From NCBI GenBank assembly GCA_037903355.1, contig JBAJFE010000025.1:248001-312000 (forward strand): DNA of 64,000 nucleotides, read 5' to 3'. Each line of letters starts with the position of its first letter. Positions within the stretch are counted from its first letter, which is position 1. This stretch comes from Trichuris trichiura (lineage: Eukaryota > Nematoda > Enoplea > Trichinellida > Trichuridae). Below the pieces are notes generated by a model that saw only the letters and a program-made list of their open reading frames with translations, did no database searches and had not been told where the DNA came from. A program made the position numbers and the translations under genes. Shown piece after piece: positions 48,982-62,357 of the stretch.

Positions 48982-51900
48982 CTACACAATGGAGGTGGAT
49001 GAAAATTTGTACGCAGTGATAGTACTGCACGACGGAATAACTTCCATTGCATTTGCTGTTAAGCCAACACGTTGACGAACACCTGGCTCCAACACGTGAT
49101 TTTCCACCTCTTGCTGTGAATTCTCGTCAAATTGGTCGGAGGGTTTCAGGCATACATTATGCGAATGCTTCCGATGGTTTTCGGCTGGAAACAAAAGCAC
49201 GCACTTTTCCAACGAATCGTTCTCGTCGCGTAATAGCCTCAATTGAGCTTCATAGAAACGTCTCAAAAGAGATAAATTTCTTCTGTTCGGGCAGTATTCC
49301 ATCTGATAGACCTGAGGAAGAAGAGTTTCACCTATAGGTTGCCTGCCTTCCGCCATTACAGAAACTGACGTGTCACTATGACTACGCAATTGTTTTCTCC
49401 ATTGTTCCAGTAGAGCACATTCCATGCCACCCTCTTGAGGGGAAACAGCATCTGTAGGCGTGAACATACTGGTCTGCACTTGGGCGTCTACCAAATCGAT
49501 ACCTCCATTCATTACTAGTGGAGGAGATTTCTTTGGTATTAAACCAGCCCCACCTTTGAGAGACAATTCTTCGTCAGATGAACTTTCAGCATTTTCAAAC
49601 CATACATGTCCTCTACCTAAATGGTGTAATAGAATATAACAAATTGAACAGCTCGTGCTTGAACTAACTTAATCATTTAAACGTTTTAAAAGCGCTAACT
49701 TCCTATAGAAACAAAATCACACGGCTCCCTTCTCTTCAAATTATTGATCTTGCTTGCTCAATTTACTTTAACACACCAAAGTCAAACAGAAGCAAAATGA
49801 TAGTAAAAAAGTTCAAAACACTAAGAGAAAAATATTCGTCTTCAAAAAACATAAAGTGTAAAATATGGACCTTTACGAACACGTCCTGACACTGTATCAG
49901 CGGCGGCTTCGCAAGATGTTGGCTCATCCGCAGGCGGAGGCGAAGGAGTATGAGCACTATCTTCTGCACACTGTTTGCTCCGTTCATCCAGAAATTGACG
50001 AACTGCGTCCAACCTTTCCGCAGCAACGCGAAGCAGCAACGTTGGAGTCGCTTTCCCTCTAACCGTCTCAGGTCGTGACCGAAATGACTTCCAACGTTGA
50101 CTGAGTTCAGGGTTGCGAAGAAGAGGATCAAATTTTCGCCAAAGACTCCTTGAACGCCTCATCGAAACAGGCGATGTCGAAGGGGAAGGAATTTCTTGGA
50201 TTTTCGTCAGACCTGTCATTTTGTCTTTCATTGTGGCCAACTCGGTGGCAATGCTAAAATGAGTAAGCAATTGACATAACACTTTTTGAAAATAGCCATC
50301 GTCTCTGTGGAATGTAAATAAAATACGAACAGTTTGCCTACAAATAAACATCGGAGCAGCAACGAGTTCTTGCTTCCCCTCTTCGGAAGTTTAAGCACCT
50401 ACATTGCCCAAACAACGAACTAAAATGCTGATCCTCCCCCGTATGTTGGCCAAAACTACTACGCACAAGTACTGAACAGTATCATGCATCGCTTTTCTTG
50501 ATAGAATAAAAGTTACTCTACTAAAAAGAAGTTTTGTTTTCTACAACAGAACGGTACAATAAATAGGGTCAAGAAAGGATTGCGTAAGAGAAAATTTGCA
50601 TTCAGTTTTTACTATTAATAAAAGTATGAATCCCGTTAATGCTGAATATGGACCAGTAGCAAAGAGAACTAATACAAGCATAGGAAACTTTTAGCTTAAC
50701 AGAGCTTGGAAGAATGCAATGGCAGTTTTACTTATAAATTTGTAGCACAAATACCTGGACTTTCGATCGACATCTGTATCGGTCGTTCGCCCTTCCTGGT
50801 CAGGTGCACTACTCTCTTTCCTAGATAAGTCACCCAATGCGGCTGTAACATGGGATGTCTTGCTACCACATCTGGACAAGTTTGGCGATGATTGGGTACT
50901 GTAACTGGAGTAAGAATCGCCACTTCCAAGCAGTTGACTAAAAAGTGGACAACATCTTTGGAAAAGCTAACAGTGATAACTTACCCAGGTTTGCTTCGAA
51001 TTCGTAGTGCACCTGTACGATTTCTTTTTTTCTGTGAGCCGCTTATAGAGCTCACTCTGCTCTGTGTTCCACTACCAGGAACTTGGTTGGCGCCAAAATG
51101 ACAACGGATAGTAGTAGTCGTTTTGAAATAGCTGCGAACGTTTTTTTCTGGACGCCACAAAATGACGTAAAGTTTGGGAAAGAATAAGAGCACCAAAGCC
51201 ACGCTGGCACTAAGACTGAAGCATATGCACATTGTTGTATCCTTCTTGTTGCTGCCAAAGTAAATGGCCAGGAAAGCCAACCACACTATACAGGTCGTAT
51301 ACATGGTAAAGCCAATGAATTTTGCTTCATTGAAATTCTCCGGCAAGTTGCGCGTTTTAATCGCATATAAAGTGCACATGCTAACCAGGAATAAGTCGAA
51401 ACCAAATGGGGCAAAAAATCCCATCTTGCTAAAGCGGCAAACTAAAAGCACACGTCGCGGAATGGAATGATCAAATTCGGCTGCCGGCGGTTCCAAAATG
51501 AGGAATACCACGGTTATAACAAGCTCAACACCGATCAGAATGCAAGTGATAACAACTTGGGCACCGGTACTCAAGAAGCGACGTCTTTTTGTGATGATCT
51601 TCTTGCTCGCTGCCAATATGCGAGCAATGCGATTTGTTTTCGTAAATAACGCACCGTAAATCATCGCAAAGGCCAAACAAGGCACCACACGCAATAAAAC
51701 ACATGTGACGGTACAAGGTGGTGTGACAATAATAAATGTTGTTACATAGCATAATAATAAACCACCAAGAATCATATAGCTCAGCTCTCTCGTGGTTGCT
51801 TTAACTACCGGAGTAGTGTTCTTCATTACAAATATCGTCGTTGTAAAAAGAGTTGCCAATATTCCTGCACAGGCGAACACAACGCAAACTATTGCCTCTG

Positions 51901-54900
51901 CATCGCCCCAACGCATGTATTCCACGTCCAATTTATAGCATGCTAAAAAGCAAACGCACTTCCAATATGACACAAATATGAATAAATAATTATCAAAACC
52001 GACATCTAGTAAATGGAACACTAGGAGCGAAGACATCAACGTGTGTACAATGGAAGCGACATGGTCTATTAAAGGCATATCGAGCTTACCAGTACGATTT
52101 TCTATTGGCCACGAGCCGACAGAACACTCTTTGCATTTGTATTCATTCAATAAATATTCATTTTCAAAGCAAGGCACGCAAGTCCAACAACACTTCATTG
52201 CTTGTATCTTCTTGATTTCCCCTATTCCACATTCGTAACTACATTTTGCTACCGGTGTGTAACTCGAGCCAGACTTTCTATTATGCCAGAGGATTTTTCG
52301 TCTATCGATACGCAACTTGCTCCCGTACTTTAGTGCAGGGTGACTGGTACGGTTAAAAGGTTCAACCTCCCTCCATACATGTCCCCAGGTGCCTACGGTC
52401 ACGTAACCAGCTTGTTTGCCTTGATAATTTAATATATCGTATCTAGAGCGTAAAGCGTTGAAGTAAAATTAAAATATGTTGCTAAAATACCTAGCAGGTG
52501 GATCACCGTTTTTGTCAAAGTAAATTGACTGCCCTGACAAGTCACTGAATTCAGTTTTAAGCATGTACTGAAACAACTTGCTACCATCGACCGGCACCAT
52601 CGCAGGGCATACTCCTTTTGCAATATAACCAGTGCAAACATCTTTATACATAGAATCAAGAGCATAGGCCACCGTGTATATTGACGTGACTACTTGACTC
52701 AGCTTCGGATCCGGTTTGTAACCAAAAGTAACATTTTCGCTCCCTGCAAACAACGTGTCACATAATTCCATGGGAATAAGAAGTTACTCATTTTGCGCTT
52801 TAAACTATGGTATTCGCTCAAGTGGAATAAGATTAGATCAACTATTCATAAAACACTCACCTTTACATCGACGCTGATAAAGTAATCTGGTGAGCTTTCG
52901 ATAGCTACAATTAAACTTTTCCTCCCAAAAATCAATGAACCACGGATTGCGTTTGTTGTTTTCAGGAGTGAGGCTGAAGTAGTACTTTTCAAAATGGGGA
53001 ACAGGCGGTGAGTATATTCGAAATGAGTATGCACCAGTTGCTACATCTTCCACACCAGTTACGACATCCTTTCGATCTGACCAACTCTCGCTGAAAATGC
53101 ATACGTCGAACACAAAATATTGAATGAACAACAAACTGTAATGGAAAAAATAAATTTAAAAAAGTTACACCAACCTGCATGACAGTATATCATAAACGTC
53201 AGACGACAAAAAGGAAAAAAATTCTATAGAGACAATAGAAGAAAAGCGTTGGCTACGTCACTCAAGATTTTCCATGCAGCAAGGAAAAGGACGAAAAAAA
53301 TTTGATACGACAAAAACACATAACTTAGCCGATTATCACTAATACACATAATAACACATTGTGGTGACGTAAAAGCAAGAAGGAACATCTGTTTCAAATA
53401 TTTCTTTACTCGAAAGCATTTGCAAATTTTTCATTTGATAAATAAACTGCAAAACACTTCAACTGGATGACATTCCCTAATTGACGGTTGACAGCCCAGT
53501 GTTTGAGCTTACAGTTTTTACTAATAGGAACGTGAACTATCTTTATGGTTTATTTTGAAAATTAGCCGTTAATTAGTTCAAACATAAACGCGATTCATTT
53601 CACGACATGCGTGCCAATATTCTTGCCAACGGAGGAAGAAAGAGCAAACACAGAATAAACACTATGTCGAAATGGAGTCGTTACTAAGTCGTTCATCGGG
53701 ATTTACGTGCATTTCGGTTACATGAGAAGATGGAGATGACTTCAGTTATCAGTTATTTAAACGGACACGGTTTCTTGCAGTACTTGTTGGGTGAATTTGG
53801 CAGAGTAGAACGCGACGAAGCCACAATGGCGCTACTAAATCTGAACAAAAATCAACCATGAAAATATAATATAAATCCAACATCTCTGAAACGTTGTACG
53901 TTAGAAATTTGAAATGGAAACAGCAAAATTCATTGAAAAAACAGAGAGCAGCTTTTACGACATGGAAAGTTATGTTAAACGCTAATATGAAAAAAATGTG
54001 CTTAAGATGTGATTCAAAGTCAGTCTCCCCCTAAGTTCCAAATGTTGAACAGGACGAGGAAGTAGTAGCAAACATACGACAAAGAAAAGTGGATGACTTC
54101 AAAGTAGTTCAAAAATGAGATTCAGTTTAATGCATAACCGATCGTAACAAGTTGACGATTCTGAAAATTTCCTACCTGAAACAAAAGGAAGAAAACCACT
54201 TCCGATAATAATTAAACAAGAAAGCTGAGTAATAATATTAGAAAAAATATCATGCTACGTTCATCCAACATTGAATACGACAATCTCAAGGAAAAGTGAA
54301 GTCTGGATCAACTAAGCTGCTTAACCTGAAGTAAAATCGCTCGCGCGTGTATCGAACAACAATATAGACGCCATTTACTGTACTGCATTTCCACACCATC
54401 AATCAGCCTCTATACTCAATTCAATAGCACTACACGTCATCCTAAAACCCTTTTTGTAATCTAAGCTGTGGTTTTAGGAATATCTTTAAAATATACTATT
54501 AAAATGTGCAATTAAGCATTCATTAAAGGAACAGCACATTTTAGGCAAATTTCCGTAAAAGAGCTGAATTCATGGAATCTATTTCATAACGTCAACCGAA
54601 TGTATAGAATATTCCTATTGCATATGCGAGTTATTCCCACCAGTGCTATAAAAGGAAACAGTGGTGCATGAGCAGCACAATTGGGTAAATGAACTTTTGT
54701 CCGTTAACTTGCAGACGACCAATAGGAATAAATCACACTGCATAAGACCGAAATAGCAGCAAAATGTTCATGCTAAACCAATTACCAGCAAAAGTTCATA
54801 CAATCGGTGCAATTCCATCAGAGACCAACAGAACAACACATTCGCTGCGTACGGCTTAATGAGTGCATCAACGAATGGAGATTTTGCAGTGATCACAAAG

Positions 54901-57900
54901 AGCTAATTTAAGGTCAAAATTTTGCTGCATGCAATAGTACTCCCTAAAATGGTTCATTTTCATCATTCAAACATTATCAAATCAGGAAAAACGGAAACGT
55001 GCAAACACGCCCTCATGTCGGCTGGCTTACTTGCATGAACAGCCAAAAACGTGACTACGTCTTCAACAATGAACGCAAGCATAATGGCTAACGAATCTGA
55101 ACGTAAACATACGTCTGCAAAGAGTGTTCGCCAATGGGGCAAATGAACTTTTCTAAACTGAATATCATGAAAGAACGTTTACGTTTCTGCAGGCTAAATA
55201 CGAGTCCCGTAAACGAAAACCAATGGAAGCGATGCGACTCGAACTTGAATGGCAACCAATCATTATCTCTTCACGGAAAAAATTATTGTGACGCCTTCAC
55301 ATTTAAAATTAAGAAAATTGCGTTAAGAGCACACAAGTCTCATATTTGGTAAGTGAACAATGCATTGCCATCAGACTGACCGAACTTACGATTACTGCAA
55401 TCGACAACCGACAACGTGCGCACAGAACTTTTCGAATAAACATGTAACATTATTAATGCTCAAGAAATTCGCCACTGATTAACCCCAATGTCTAATAATA
55501 AACATCAAAGCAAAAAGGCTAAAGCATAAGTCCGAAAAGTATTCCATTTCAGCAGAAATCGACGCGCATTGGTTGAAAACAAAAATGGTAGCAATTGAAA
55601 GGCAAGCACAAGATCATTCTTGACGATTTTAGCAAGTAAATACATTCAACAGAGATGAAGTAAAAGAATAACAAAACGAAAGGATTACCTTCCTATCCAT
55701 TGCAAACTATCCTGCGCTTGTCGGCTGCGAACTTTTAACTTTTGGCGAACTCGCTTAGTTGCTTCAAATATTTTCTTGATTGTGTCACCTTCGCAAAAAC
55801 ATATGGCTACCTTAAAAAAATGTCTACAAGTCCAACAATGAACAAATCAATTTTTCAGTGTACAGTTATTTTAGGACGATAGCTCATCAACGAGTCGATC
55901 AGGCGGTCATATTCTTCAGGTGGGGCCAAACTCTTTATTTTCTCTGACACCCCAATACATAAACCCTCTTCCTCTTCAAAGTTCCTTTGCAATTCTTCGA
56001 ATCCTTTTTCTCCATAATTTCCTGAAAAAAGTACAACTACTCACCAAAATGAAAAACTGTTCACCGTTCTTCCCACCCATTCCACGTTTAAGCTTAACAA
56101 ACATTCAAACCCTTTCAATCACAGACGTCTTTTATACGATTGAGTTTTAAAAGTTAAAATTAACATGGATTCCTAGCAACACTGTTTAATCTTAAGTCTA
56201 TCTTTCAGATGGACAATAAAGCAACAACAATAAACACACTTAAATAAAAAGTCGCAACAGTGCCTATTTCCCGTGCTGAAAGAATGAAAACAAAATGGCT
56301 GAAATCATTACAACACAGAAAACAAAATTAGTAACGGCAGCTTTGCGTGTGGACAGATTTGGATGCCATAAATTCCATAATAACCCTCTTCCCCTCTTGA
56401 AACCGTAGAGCGGTTTTAACAATTTACAAAACCTATTACGCAAAGGTAGCTGAGGAAATAGGCTTCAAACCATTTGTAAAAATTTTTCACTACTTCAGAT
56501 TACTAAATGGCAAAACAAACATTGAACAACAAATTGTCACTTTCAGCAATCCATCATTCTGTTGTCAACCAGAACTGATTTTGTATGCAAATCAAAAGTA
56601 ATCATTAATAATATCGCAACCAAAGCTTGTCGATTACTATTTCAAAACGGAAAAATCGAAGGGAAAAAACGGAAACTAAGAAAACTTATTGCTTTGACAT
56701 TACTGACCAAATGAACCAACGTAAGCGAACAACAACTACGCGAACGTCGTAATAGGTTCTGCAACTTTAAAAACAGTTTTTCATAATGAGTGCATATCAC
56801 GTCACTTTTCTCAACGAATACTACTTGTTCACATGCCGCATGCAATGACGGTGACTACAAGATGCATAAGGAGCGGCATATATTAACGGAATGGATCCCG
56901 TCGATTACGTGAAGAAGACAGGAAATAATGGAACTCTCAGGTCACGCGTCGTCAGAGGCAGAATTAAACGAAACGGGTTAGCTCAACTGCTGCCGAAGGA
57001 TGACGGTGCACCTCGAAAGCGTCAGTGTATTCTATCTTTTTCAAGTGATTGGCAGAATCCATTAAGTAAATAAACAAATAATCTACTTTATGAGAGTGAA
57101 CGGTCCCGCAACGAAAAGCTATGCGTTTGACGGGGACCACATCTGACACTGACGACAGGACACGATCAATCCTGATAGCACTCTTTAAAAGATACATGCT
57201 TACACCTACACGGGCTATCCGGCCGAATACAGTCCCGAAGCTGTACGCGGCTGTATAAGAATTTCATCTCCAACATAGAACGGCGACGTATCGTGTGACA
57301 CATGAAATTATAACAACACGTTCAGACGTCATCATTATAAGGAACCACGTCAAACAATTATTGACAACTGTTCATACCTTTGACCAAAGACTGATCGTAA
57401 TGATCTCTTTGGTATTTCCATAAGTAAGAAACGCAGTAAAACATCACAGCTTAGCCTGTGTTCTAAATTCTTATCGTTGACAAATTATTTACCAACCTGA
57501 AATGCAAATTTGCATGTGTAAAGATATTACACCTGTCACTTACGAGGGAACAATGTTGTAAAACAAATTGAAACCTCCGCAAAGACTCTAGGTTAATGCG
57601 AATTTATTCGAAAGATCCTTTAACCTAGCAGCATATGCGTTAAATAGCGGAAGAGCGAATGAGTGCGGTTCTCGTTTTGAGTTACTTTGAATCAATCACT
57701 CTTACGCAGAAGTACTCCAGTTTTCAACAGAACTTTCTTTTGCCTACTGAAATCATACTAATATAAAACTGTCGTCACACAGTTTCTAGCGGGAAATCAT
57801 CACAGCACGCACATACACTACGCAAGTGACAAATGGCAAGCAGCTACAGCGCTATTTTCTAGCAACCATTAAAGGAAACCTGAAACACTTTAGATTGTGA

Positions 57901-58677
57901 AAAAAAACAAAAAAATTGAATATAATTAGAAGAAAATGAGAATATCGTACCATCAGTATATATGACGGCAACGTAGGACCAATTGAAGTAACGAACTATA
58001 TCAACCATCGCCTTCGCTTGCCAAGAGTCGGATGGTACTACACGCATGTAATACTTGAATTCAGTTTTATCGCTGAGCGCTTTTGTCGTAGCCGAATAAC
58101 CAACTTGCGGAATATGGAAAACTTGCAGCAAGTTTTGCACGGCTATGCTAACGTCGCTACTGCCAGGTCCTATGACGGCGACTATATTAGACATTTCAGG
58201 CGAATTCGTCTGTTCTTGATCGCTCTCCGTCTGACGTGAACCAGCAGAGCAGTAAGAAACTTTATGCAAACTTCGTCCGCCAACGACATCTCTTATCAAT
58301 TCTATGGTCTGCTCCATGGCTATACGCTCTGTCCAGCAGTCGTCACGAATACTGATACCTAACTGAACGTTAGGTAAAATTGTGCGATCATTATTTATTG
58401 CATCAACTGTTTGCATGGCTATTTCTGTTCGCTGTATACCGTACTGTTCCCAAATCTTTCCGCATCTTTCAGTGCCAGCTATCTTCCTGTGAATTGGGAA
58501 TAGAACACCAATCTGAAGGTCACCGGGAATAGTAGCAACTCGCATATGAGTCGGAGGAGCCGTACTGTTGAGCAGAGATTGCAAATATTTATCAGAAACG
58601 ACAAATCGCAACGCTATCATAAGGTATACGAAAATAATGAAAAAGAATAGAAACGAAATCTTGCAATAGCATCCCAT
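48982..58677 (-). CDS. metabotropic glutamate receptor (class C GPCR)
   Basis: Neuronal receptor with a Venus-flytrap ligand domain, cysteine-rich linker and seven helices. Exons 58677-57951, 56021-55864, 55810-55689, 53090-52861, 52743-52491, 52442-52090, 51942-50985, 50937-50755, 50253-49871 and 49616-48982 join in phase to 1333 residues. A hydrophobic leader is followed by DLQIGVLFPIH, GPGSSDVSIAVQNLLQVFHI, GYSATTKALSDKT, RVVPSDSWQAKAMVDIV, TDGNYGEKGFEEL and VPVDGSKLFQYM. The linker has MKCCWTCVPCFENEY. A single exon carries all seven helices, with TPVVKATTRELSYMILGG, TKTNRIARILAASKK and NLPENFNEAKFIGFTMYTTC. The cytoplasmic tail of about 400 residues ends STSIV, which fits a class I PDZ ligand. 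The conserved SDGW next to the pocket is SESW here. The family group is uncertain. Confidence 0.95.
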
Positions 58678-59271
58678 TTTGGAAAAGCTTCTAAGTATCT
58701 ACTGATAAAACACTAGAAGATGCAAAAATCCGCAGGCCATATTCTACATTCCATTGCACTGCAATGACAACCACTGCAATGCCTGAAGGATGACCGTGTT
58801 ACCAGTGGTTCCGGTATTTCAGCAATTTGTCGATTTTTCGCCTATCGATAATCAATCAGAACATCTCCCATACCCATGTTCATATGTGCAGTAATGATTA
58901 CGTTAGAAATTCAATCGGCTCGTTAGAGCCAATGAAGTAATCTTATTTTGCCAAGAGTCGCAGGGATGATTGCACTCCAACATTAAACATGCATAACAGG
59001 GAATAGGTAAATCCTTGCGGTGACCAACTAGCCTTGCTCCTCCATCATTGCTGACCATATGGTCACCTAGCAGTTGAACAATCGCCAAATATACCGTCCA
59101 CTGAATAACTAATGATACAAGTGGCTTGGCTTAAACTAACAGATAAGCACCTGCATTCCAGGTGTCTACTGAACTTTCTCCTGACGAGCAACGTTATTAC
59201 AGCGACATTGCGCCAAAAATATACCTCCCAATTTACTTTTTTTCTCATTCAGAAAGCATATTTTGTCTTCT
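58678..59271. other. 5' flank of the glutamate receptor
   Basis: It should contain the promoter and leader. The ORFs at 58903-59248 (-) are unsupported. Confidence 0.4.
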
Positions 59272-59411
59272 CTTTTTCGCGGTGAAAAAACCCGTTCACA
59301 GAACGTTTAAAGTAAAAAAAAATTACTTCGGCAAAGCTTTCGAGCTCAGCCAAAAAAACAGTTTTGGACATTAAAAGACGTTCTGAGAATGGGTTTTTTC
59401 ACAGCAAAAAG
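59272..59411. repeat. inverted repeat with 39-base arms
   Basis: CGGTGAAAAAACCCGTTCAC at the left is mirrored by GAGAATGGGTTTTTTCACAG at the right, giving arms of about 39 bases around a 62-base centre. The centre contains GGCAAAGCTTTCGAGCTC, weakly like the foldback core. It may be another member of the hairpin group. Confidence 0.65.
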
Positions 59412-59783
59412 GAAAAAAATTTAACGAATAGCCGTTATGAATGGAAGATTCGAAACGACTGTCATTCTGCAATTATAAAAGAGCGGGAAGAAACCAGTAA
59501 CATTCAAGTTATACTTTTACGCTATAGAAGCTTGCAAAAGACATAATAGAAATTAACGCAGGAAGGAATTACTTTTTGGCATCGTGATTTTTGCATAATG
59601 TCGGGCAAGTTTTATGCCTAATGCGGAATATATTTATATACAAGTGCATTGCCAATTTTATGTAAGCACTTTTTCTTTCCATCGTCGCTGAGTCAAAGCG
59701 CAATGAAACGCCGGTAACTCATCGCATTTACTAACCAGCTATAAGATCTGCAATAACAGATGTACTGCATTACTTCATTGTTT

Positions 59784-60799
59784 TCATAGAGCTTTCAGCC
59801 TATTCTGAGACGAAGCTGCCACCCAGTGACACCTGGAAATGTACTAAAACAAAAGGTTAATCATCAAAAAAGGCTGCTTTGACGAATATAAAGTGAAATA
59901 GTACCGTCACAACAGCATGAAGTGCAAACAAGTACGCAAAGATGATCATTGACATAATGAGGTCAAAGAGGGCGGTCCTTGTCCTGAAAATTAAAACTAG
60001 AAGCAATGGAGGTGGCAAAAAGTTATACTGATGTGCAAGAATCGTATCCACGACGCCACCATAGATAACGAATTCAGGATTTCTAAAATTATTTCGTATA
60101 ATATTCTATTCATCAGAGCAGTAGACACAAAGGGAAAAATTACTTCGCGTCCGTTTGCGCTCTGCTAATCGTTGTCTCATCTGAATAGAGCTCAACAAAG
60201 TGAACCAAGGCCAATCCCACCGGACTTTTCATCAAATCGACTAACACCTGTTGGCTACGCGGATGCAATTCAAAGTATTCTTGCCATAAGTCAATTTGCG
60301 CCCGTATCTGCCCAACAAAAAGGATTGCACATAAGAAATGCCAATGAGTACAAAATTCATCTTACGCTATCCTCGCTTACAAATGCATTGGAGCACGCAT
60401 CTTTACAATTGTAGATATACCGAAACAATCCACTAATAACAGTAAGAAACTTTGGAACAAGTGTTTCAGTACTATTCGGCTGCCTACAACAGAGACAATA
60501 AAACAATCAGGCCGCACATAGATACCTAAAACATGCAATTTCAACAATGGAATAATTAAATGTTACCGCCTTATCTCCAAACGATTTACGCAATATTGCA
60601 TAAACAACAAAGCGATCGAAAATGTAACAATCTTATTTAACATAAAGTCTATAACCTATAACAGCGAATTTGCCGCGCTGCGAACTCGTCATCGGTTAGG
60701 TGATGGAAAAGGACAAAGCAAAGTTGCTGAAGATGGAAAGTCGTTCATTGACGAGAGAATAGAAGCACTAAATAACCGATAGAATACATGTTCCACCAT
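59784..60799 (-). CDS. unrecognised helical protein, 3' exon cluster
   Basis: Eight segments join in phase: 60799-60788, 60726-60663, 60631-60526, 60483-60381, 60307-60144, 60082-60029, 59983-59905, 59843-59784, giving 213 residues if the ATG at 60799 is the start. The product is rich in amphipathic, alpha-solenoid-like sequence: TDDEFAARQIR, IFDRFVVYAILRKSF, STETLVPKFLTVISGLFRYI, IDLWQEYFELHPRSQQVLVD and SPVGLALVHFVELYSDE. The C-terminus is hydrophobic (FDLIMSMIIFAYLFALHAVV). Phase agreement over seven introns argues strongly for coding, though one intron would be only 31 bases and the first exon 12 bases, so the 5' end is doubtful. It may be the 3' part of the gene whose exons lie at 62358-63354. 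I could not name the family. Confidence 0.6.
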
Positions 60800-61036
60800 T
60801 TCCTCATATTATCAATGTTTGTATCATATTTAACACTTTCAAAGCGTCTCAATGGCTTTCAAAACCGCAGTTTTCTATACAGATCTTTGTCAGTTCGTCT
60901 CTAACTCCATTTCGTCAACAAACTTTTCCAATTACCAACATGCCGAAAAATAAAGTTCGTTTAGGTTCTTTAAATTTAGATTTCGTCCGCTAATCTTGAA
61001 AATGTGGTTTCTTGGTACGGGAGCGTATGTTTTCAT

Positions 61037-61258
61037 AATGCAAAGTTTTATTACGGACTTTTTCCCGTTTAATGTGATAAATTACTCCGGAGCTTTCGGG
61101 TCGACCGAGACCCGTCTTCAGCGGTTGTGAGTTATGGATAACCGTAACTCCATAACTCCATAACTCACAACCGCTGAAGACGGGTCTCGGTCGACCCGAA
61201 AGCTCCGGAGTAATTTATCACATTAAACGGGAAAAAGTCCGTAATAAAACTTTGCATT
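61037..61258. repeat. 222-bp foldback with two identical 101-bp arms
   Basis: Left arm 61037-61137 and right arm 61158-61258 are exact reverse complements across 101 bases, with a 20-base loop. The arm begins AATGCAAAGTTTTATTACGG and contains CTCCGGAGCTTTCGGGTCGA and CCCGTCTTCAGCGG. No target-site duplication is evident at the borders. Arm identity implies recent insertion or gene conversion. Transcribed, it would form a long perfect hairpin. Confidence 0.93.
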
Positions 61259-62074
61259 CGTTCGCTAAGCACAAATGTGGAAAGGCCAAATAGGCCAAAA
61301 GCTACAGCGTCACGTAAGAATAAACAGCGCTGTTAACAGAGATGAAAACGCTCAGAACACTTCTTCGCTGCTTAAGTTGAATGGATGTGGTCATAATTCT
61401 GCACTTAAGGCATTCTTTCAAATCGGGTAACAAAGCTGATCATCAAACATGTACTTTCATTGAACACTGAAACGTATAACCTAAATGCATTTAGTCTGGT
61501 CAGTCATGTAATTATTACTAAATTTTGATAACGAATTTACTAGTCGCTTAAATAAATATCAGGTCAAATTTTTATTCAAACTATTTTTAATAAAAGCGCT
61601 TTCAAGGTTAGCAGGGATACATACAACCGTGAAACCTTATCACAATCGTTTTAGCTTTCTTCTCCCGTCCTCAGAAAGTATAGCACAACGTTTTTGTATT
61701 ATAACAAACAGATTGGCTCAGTATGCGAGCCTGGAACTGACTTATTAACTCGTCACCACCAAATGCAGGGAAGAAATGTTGTTTACACCGCAGCGATTTG
61801 GAAGAAATTTCCGTCAGCTTATTCAATAAATAGATTCCTACGGAAAATGTAATAAACAAGTGCTCATGTGACCACGACGGTCACAAGGCAGGTCACGGAA
61901 GTTGGCCGTGTCTAAGATAAACAATGACTTCACTTCGAGAATTAGGGCAGCCCGTGATAAACAGACAATTATGCCACACACCAGGTGTTTACTACTCAGA
62001 CAAAAGATATATAAAGCGGTCATTGCTGGTGGTGGGGGTAGGATGTGGATACTGCGCTTGTGTCGTGCTTTTGC
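61259..62074. other. no supported gene
   Basis: The minus-strand ORFs at 61671-61859 and 61838-62206 include the translated dinucleotide repeat and are not convincing. This stretch could be an intron between the two exon clusters of the unrecognised protein. Confidence 0.4.

Positions 62075-62129
<55 letters not shown>
62075..62129. repeat. (TC)n microsatellite with a TTTC tail
   Basis: About 19-20 TC dinucleotides are followed by several TTTC units. It explains the RERERE and SLSLSL runs translated on the two strands. Confidence 0.95.
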
Positions 62130-62357
62130 GTAGCTCGTTTTACCGTGTACTGATCGGGACATCGAATAAATTCTTTTCTGACTAAGCGTGGAAGGTAGCT
62201 CCGCAATCACAGAAAATGATTGTGTTCTTTTATTAAACGTCTTGAAAAATTAGTTGTAAATTAGTTGTCTTGAAAGACATTTAGTTGTCACAACAATTTT
62301 TAATTCAAGAAGCGTGTCTAGTAACAATTTTCAAATATTGAACGAAAAAACACATAC

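Noticed and set aside
61838..62210. ORFs with long RERERE and SLSLSL runs
   Set aside because: They are translations of the (TC)n microsatellite in different frames.
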